Source of the DNA: Niebla homalea
Lineage: Eukaryota; Ascomycota; Lecanoromycetes; Lecanorales; Ramalinaceae
DNA length: 64,000 bases
Direction of reading: 5' to 3'
NCBI GenBank assembly: GCA_019925105.1
Contig: JAHGAU010000027.1
Location: forward strand, 558,001 to 622,000
Part shown: one piece after another, positions 60,833 through 64,000 of the stretch
How the letters are laid out: each line of letters begins with the position of its first letter
Numbering within the stretch: the stretch's first letter is position 1
Program-made: the position numbers and the translations under genes
Notes under the pieces: model-generated
Database searches by the model: none
What the model saw: only the letters and a program-made list of their open reading frames with translations
What the model was told of the DNA's origin: nothing

Positions 60833-63800
60833 ACTTCGTAATAACCTTTAATTATATCTTAAAGGTACCGTTTTAAAGTAATATACGTTTGAAATATTTA
60901 ATATAAAGAAACGATTAATTAAGTATAATAATAGCCTTTCTAAATAAATAATATAAATTCTTAATTATTAAAAATTATTATAACAGATTAACTTAAATAT
61001 CTTAATTACTAAAAAGTATATTCTGAATAATACTATTAAAAACCAAGAACTTAAAAAATATATATAAATTATTTTACGCGTTACTTATATATTATTTTTA
61101 AATAATATAAAAATATAATTATCCTTTATTTACGGTAAACTGGATTTAAAATTCCAATGAGATATTTAACCACCTAATAAAATTATTACGATTAATGAAT
61201 ACCTTAAGCTTATAAATGAATTTAAATATAATTAATAAACTTACGTTATTAAACATCGTATAATTACGTAGATAATATATTTATAAAATCGTAAAACGGG
61301 TACGTTATTTCGCGGTAACCGGAATTTCTTAGAAAATTCGGAAGTTAATTTTTTTCTTAACCTTTTACGTTATCCTTATAAACGTATAAATAAAATAAAG
61401 CTTACGATATATGGCCTTAAGAAAAAAGATAGCGTTTATTACCCTTAATATTATAAAAAAAGATATTAATATTAGGTTAAAGAAAATTAAAGCCTTTAAT
61501 AAAAGGATTTAATTTTAAATCCCGGTTACGCCGATTTAAGTAAAAGGTAGATTAAGCTATTATATCTAAAGCGGAAAACAAAGAGAATATATTATTTAAG
61601 GAAAGGGACTTAAAAAAATCTTAAAAGAAAAATAAAGACTTAAATATAAAGGAATATTATTTTATACGATTATAATAAACCACTTATTATTACTTAAACT
61701 ATTATATTAAATTTCTATCGTATAATTAACTTTTCCGGTACCTTAAAGATTAATATTAAAAAAATTCAAAGCTTAAAATCTTAGGGTTTCCTAACTTTCA
61801 TCCGACGTAACCTATAAACGTAATAAATAAAGCCGGTAAAATAATAATAGTATAAATAAATATAATTACCTTTTCGATTATTAACTTTATTATAATTTAA
61901 AATAAATAACAGCTTAACCTTATATTTAAATCTTATTAATATACTATAAGGAGTTTCTAATTTTCGTTTAAATCTCTGGTACTTAATTTTTATATAAATA
62001 ATAAGTATTTAATTATGATCGTAGACCGGAAAATCATAAAATAATATTTCTTAAACCTGGATTCTATAATTCTTAAGATATTAATGTTAATCCCCGTAAT
62101 AAGTATCGGGAATTTTAAATTTACCTTAAATAAATATATTAAAGTTAATTTTTACTTCCCGGGTAAGAAAAATTCTAAATTAACCTTTATTAAAATTTAA
62201 GTAAAAATTTATATTATTAATAATTTACTTATGAATATTTTAATCGTTATTAATATTATTATATTAAATAAATTAATTATTAACTTTAATAAGTAAAAAT
62301 ATACCTTCGGATCTTATAAAAATATAACTATTAATATTATTATATTAATACGGGAGGTTACGTAATTATATAAGGTTATACGCGTTAAATAATAAACTTA
62401 TATATTATTAAATTTTACGGTATAAATTCCGATTATTTATTAATAAAAAGATATATTATAAATACTTCTTAAGTTTAAAGAATTTATTTTTAAGTTATAG
62501 TTTATATTATCTTATAAACTCGGAATATAAAGGGGAGTTTACGTATATATTATTAATTCCGAAATATTAATTATATAAATAAAAAATAATATTAATATAA
62601 AAATACTTTTTCCGAAGAAAATTAAACTTAAAATTATTTACGAATTATTTACGTAACCTTATTATATTATAGTATTAAGTTCGTTTATACCTTTAACCAC
62701 CTATAAATAAAAGAATTAAAATTCGAAATTATAAGTTAAGCGTACCGTTATAATAGTAACATCGGTTTTAACTATAATTAAAATAATACCTATAAAAATA
62801 ACACTTATTAAAATAGCTTTTATAATTTCTATTTATTCTTAAGGCAATAACTTTACTTTTCTGTAAATTAATAACCGTAAAGAATATACCTTTAAGAATA
62901 AATTTAAAATTTATATAAGGAATAAAATAGTAAAATATAAATTAACCAAGGTAATTAATAAATTTCAAGATATTTTTAAGGATAATAATAATACAATAAA
63001 TATATCCGAATTAAACTTTATATTAATTAATCTTAAACTTAATACGACCATTAAGTTTAAGAAAATTTATAATTTAAATAAATAAGATCGCAAAATATTA
63101 AATATAAATTTTAATAAGATATATGCTGAAGGAAAATTAATATAATTAAAGTATTTTACTGAATTTTCCTACTTTACCTTTGTAATTTAACGTAATACCG
63201 TTAACGGAAGGAGAAAAAGAAAAGTAATTATAGATATTTATTCCCTCAATAAAATTACAATATTAAATTCATATTTATTACCGTTATAATTAAAGATTAC
63301 CGTATTAATCATAAAATTTACGTACGTTATTATAATCGATATTTACGGCTATTTTTATTAATTTAAAGTAAAACTAATAAATAGATATAAACTAAGTATT
63401 ATCTTTTATTAAGGATAAAAAGAATCTTTAATATATTTTATAAGCTTTAAAAACAGCCCATTATACGTATAACGCTAGATAGATAATATATTATGATTAA
63501 TTCAGAAATTCATTAAAGCCTTTATTAATAATATTATCGTTTTTTATTATATTCTTAAGGAATATATTTCATATTTACGTTAAACGTTTTAAATACTAAA
63601 GGATAAATACGTAGACCTATTACCGTAAAAATCATTTATTAGGTACCCCTCCGTAAAGTTATTTAAGTAACGAGTTAATTCTTTTAAACTCTTTATGCTT
63701 AATAATAAAATTAAAGTAATTTATAATTTTCACTTTCCGAATTTATTATATAACTTAAAGATTTTCTTAGGATTAATAAATTAACTTCGTACCGGAGTTT

Positions 63801-64000
63801 AAAATTATATATAATAAGTATTACTATTATAATTACGTAAAATCGAGCTTTTTATAAATCTCTAAAAATCTAACCCTGATATTATTGGCCCTTAATAAAA
63901 GTAAAAGATATCTCGGATAAAGTATATATTTACTTAAGTAGAAAAAACTATATTTAAAGATTTATAAAAAACTTTTAATAAACTTATATTTCTTACGTAT
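60833..64000 (+). pseudogene. Gag-Pol remnant of gypsy G (protease, RT)
   Basis: A retropepsin-like domain at about 61,990-62,370 shares IIDFG-like (IINFNK) and IVDR segments with D. Reverse transcriptase begins at about 63,190 (RGKRKVIVDIR read as RRKRKVIIDIY) and continues with YQF, DRYKL and GQKESL-like motifs. Its FVDD box at 63,521-63,532 reads FINN, followed by HISYLRQVFKILK-like sequence. Stops replace Gln and Trp throughout. RNase H and integrase lie beyond the window. Confidence 0.83.

Larger units (their letters stand above)
59469..64000 (+). mobile_element. Gypsy retrotransposon G, 5' part
   Basis: Plus-strand element inserted into LINE L5. The 5' LTR (59,469-59,621) is followed by gag, protease and reverse transcriptase, and runs off the window end. 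It resembles gypsy D in the bases after the LTR (attaatagtaataact against aataatagcaatagct), in protease and in reverse transcriptase, so D and G are one lineage. ctccg (59,464-59,468) would be the target duplication; its partner is not visible. Confidence 0.86.

Noticed and set aside
60513..60876. Two overlapping open frames of about 100 codons on opposite strands
   Set aside because: Both are out of frame with the Gag reading from 60,540, which has domain-like content and the expected position; they are shadows of it.
1..64000. Centromere, mitochondrial DNA or AT-rich prokaryote
   Set aside because: AT-richness is explained by mutated retrotransposons. No satellite array, mitochondrial gene or bacterial gene is seen. 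A centromere cannot be argued from sequence alone.
1..64000. Host protein-coding genes or effector genes between the elements
   Set aside because: Every stretch over 300 bp is element sequence or featureless; no frame with normal codon use outside transposon remnants.

Overview
This window carries no intact gene. It is a block of decayed, nested retrotransposons of the kind found in the AT-rich compartments of filamentous ascomycetes (Pezizomycotina). The sequence is saturated with TA. Codons expected to read Trp or Gln read TAA/TAG, and Asp, Cys and His at catalytic or zinc-binding positions read Asn or Tyr. CpG stays common (ccgg, acg, tcg everywhere) while CpA and TpG are scarce. That is the signature of repeat-induced point mutation (RIP) and not of CpG-methylation decay. 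The species cannot be named from this.

Left block (1-21,874), outermost layer last: a minus-strand copia relic of family C (19,961-21,874) carries a LINE 3' end (19,284-19,960). Next comes a plus-strand copia C (17,636-19,283), interrupted by a minus-strand copia A (11,359-17,630). That copy is interrupted by a minus-strand copia B (1-489 and 7,099-11,353), which holds a complete plus-strand copia A (490-7,098; 152-bp LTRs; 5-bp target duplication cccac). Copia A and B both have a primer site matching the anticodon arm of initiator-Met tRNA.

Middle block (21,875-45,525): a plus-strand copia B (21,875-about 23,183) is cut by a minus-strand Tad1-like LINE (L1). L1 is split by a plus-strand gypsy element E (26,277-40,863; target duplication gaagt), and E is split by a minus-strand gypsy element D (27,318-34,215; target duplication tgctt). 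A second partial LINE copy (L2) follows the L1 5' end.

Right block (45,526-64,000): plus-strand LINE L3 carries a solo LTR (47,364-47,541; target duplication gaata). A 258-bp less-mutated island separates it from minus-strand LINE L4, which contains a 358-bp truncated LINE insertion with its own target duplication. Plus-strand LINE L5 (from 54,486) is cut at 59,469 by plus-strand gypsy element G, a relative of D that runs off the window end.

The most interesting pattern is that RIP fades at element edges. In every complete LTR pair (A1, D, E) the outer half of each LTR is nearly unmutated and the inner half is mutated, in mirror image. Single LTRs of B, A2 and G, the 5' tips of LINEs, the short LINE insertion and the 178-bp solo LTR agree. 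The few readable open stretches in the window lie mostly at such edges.
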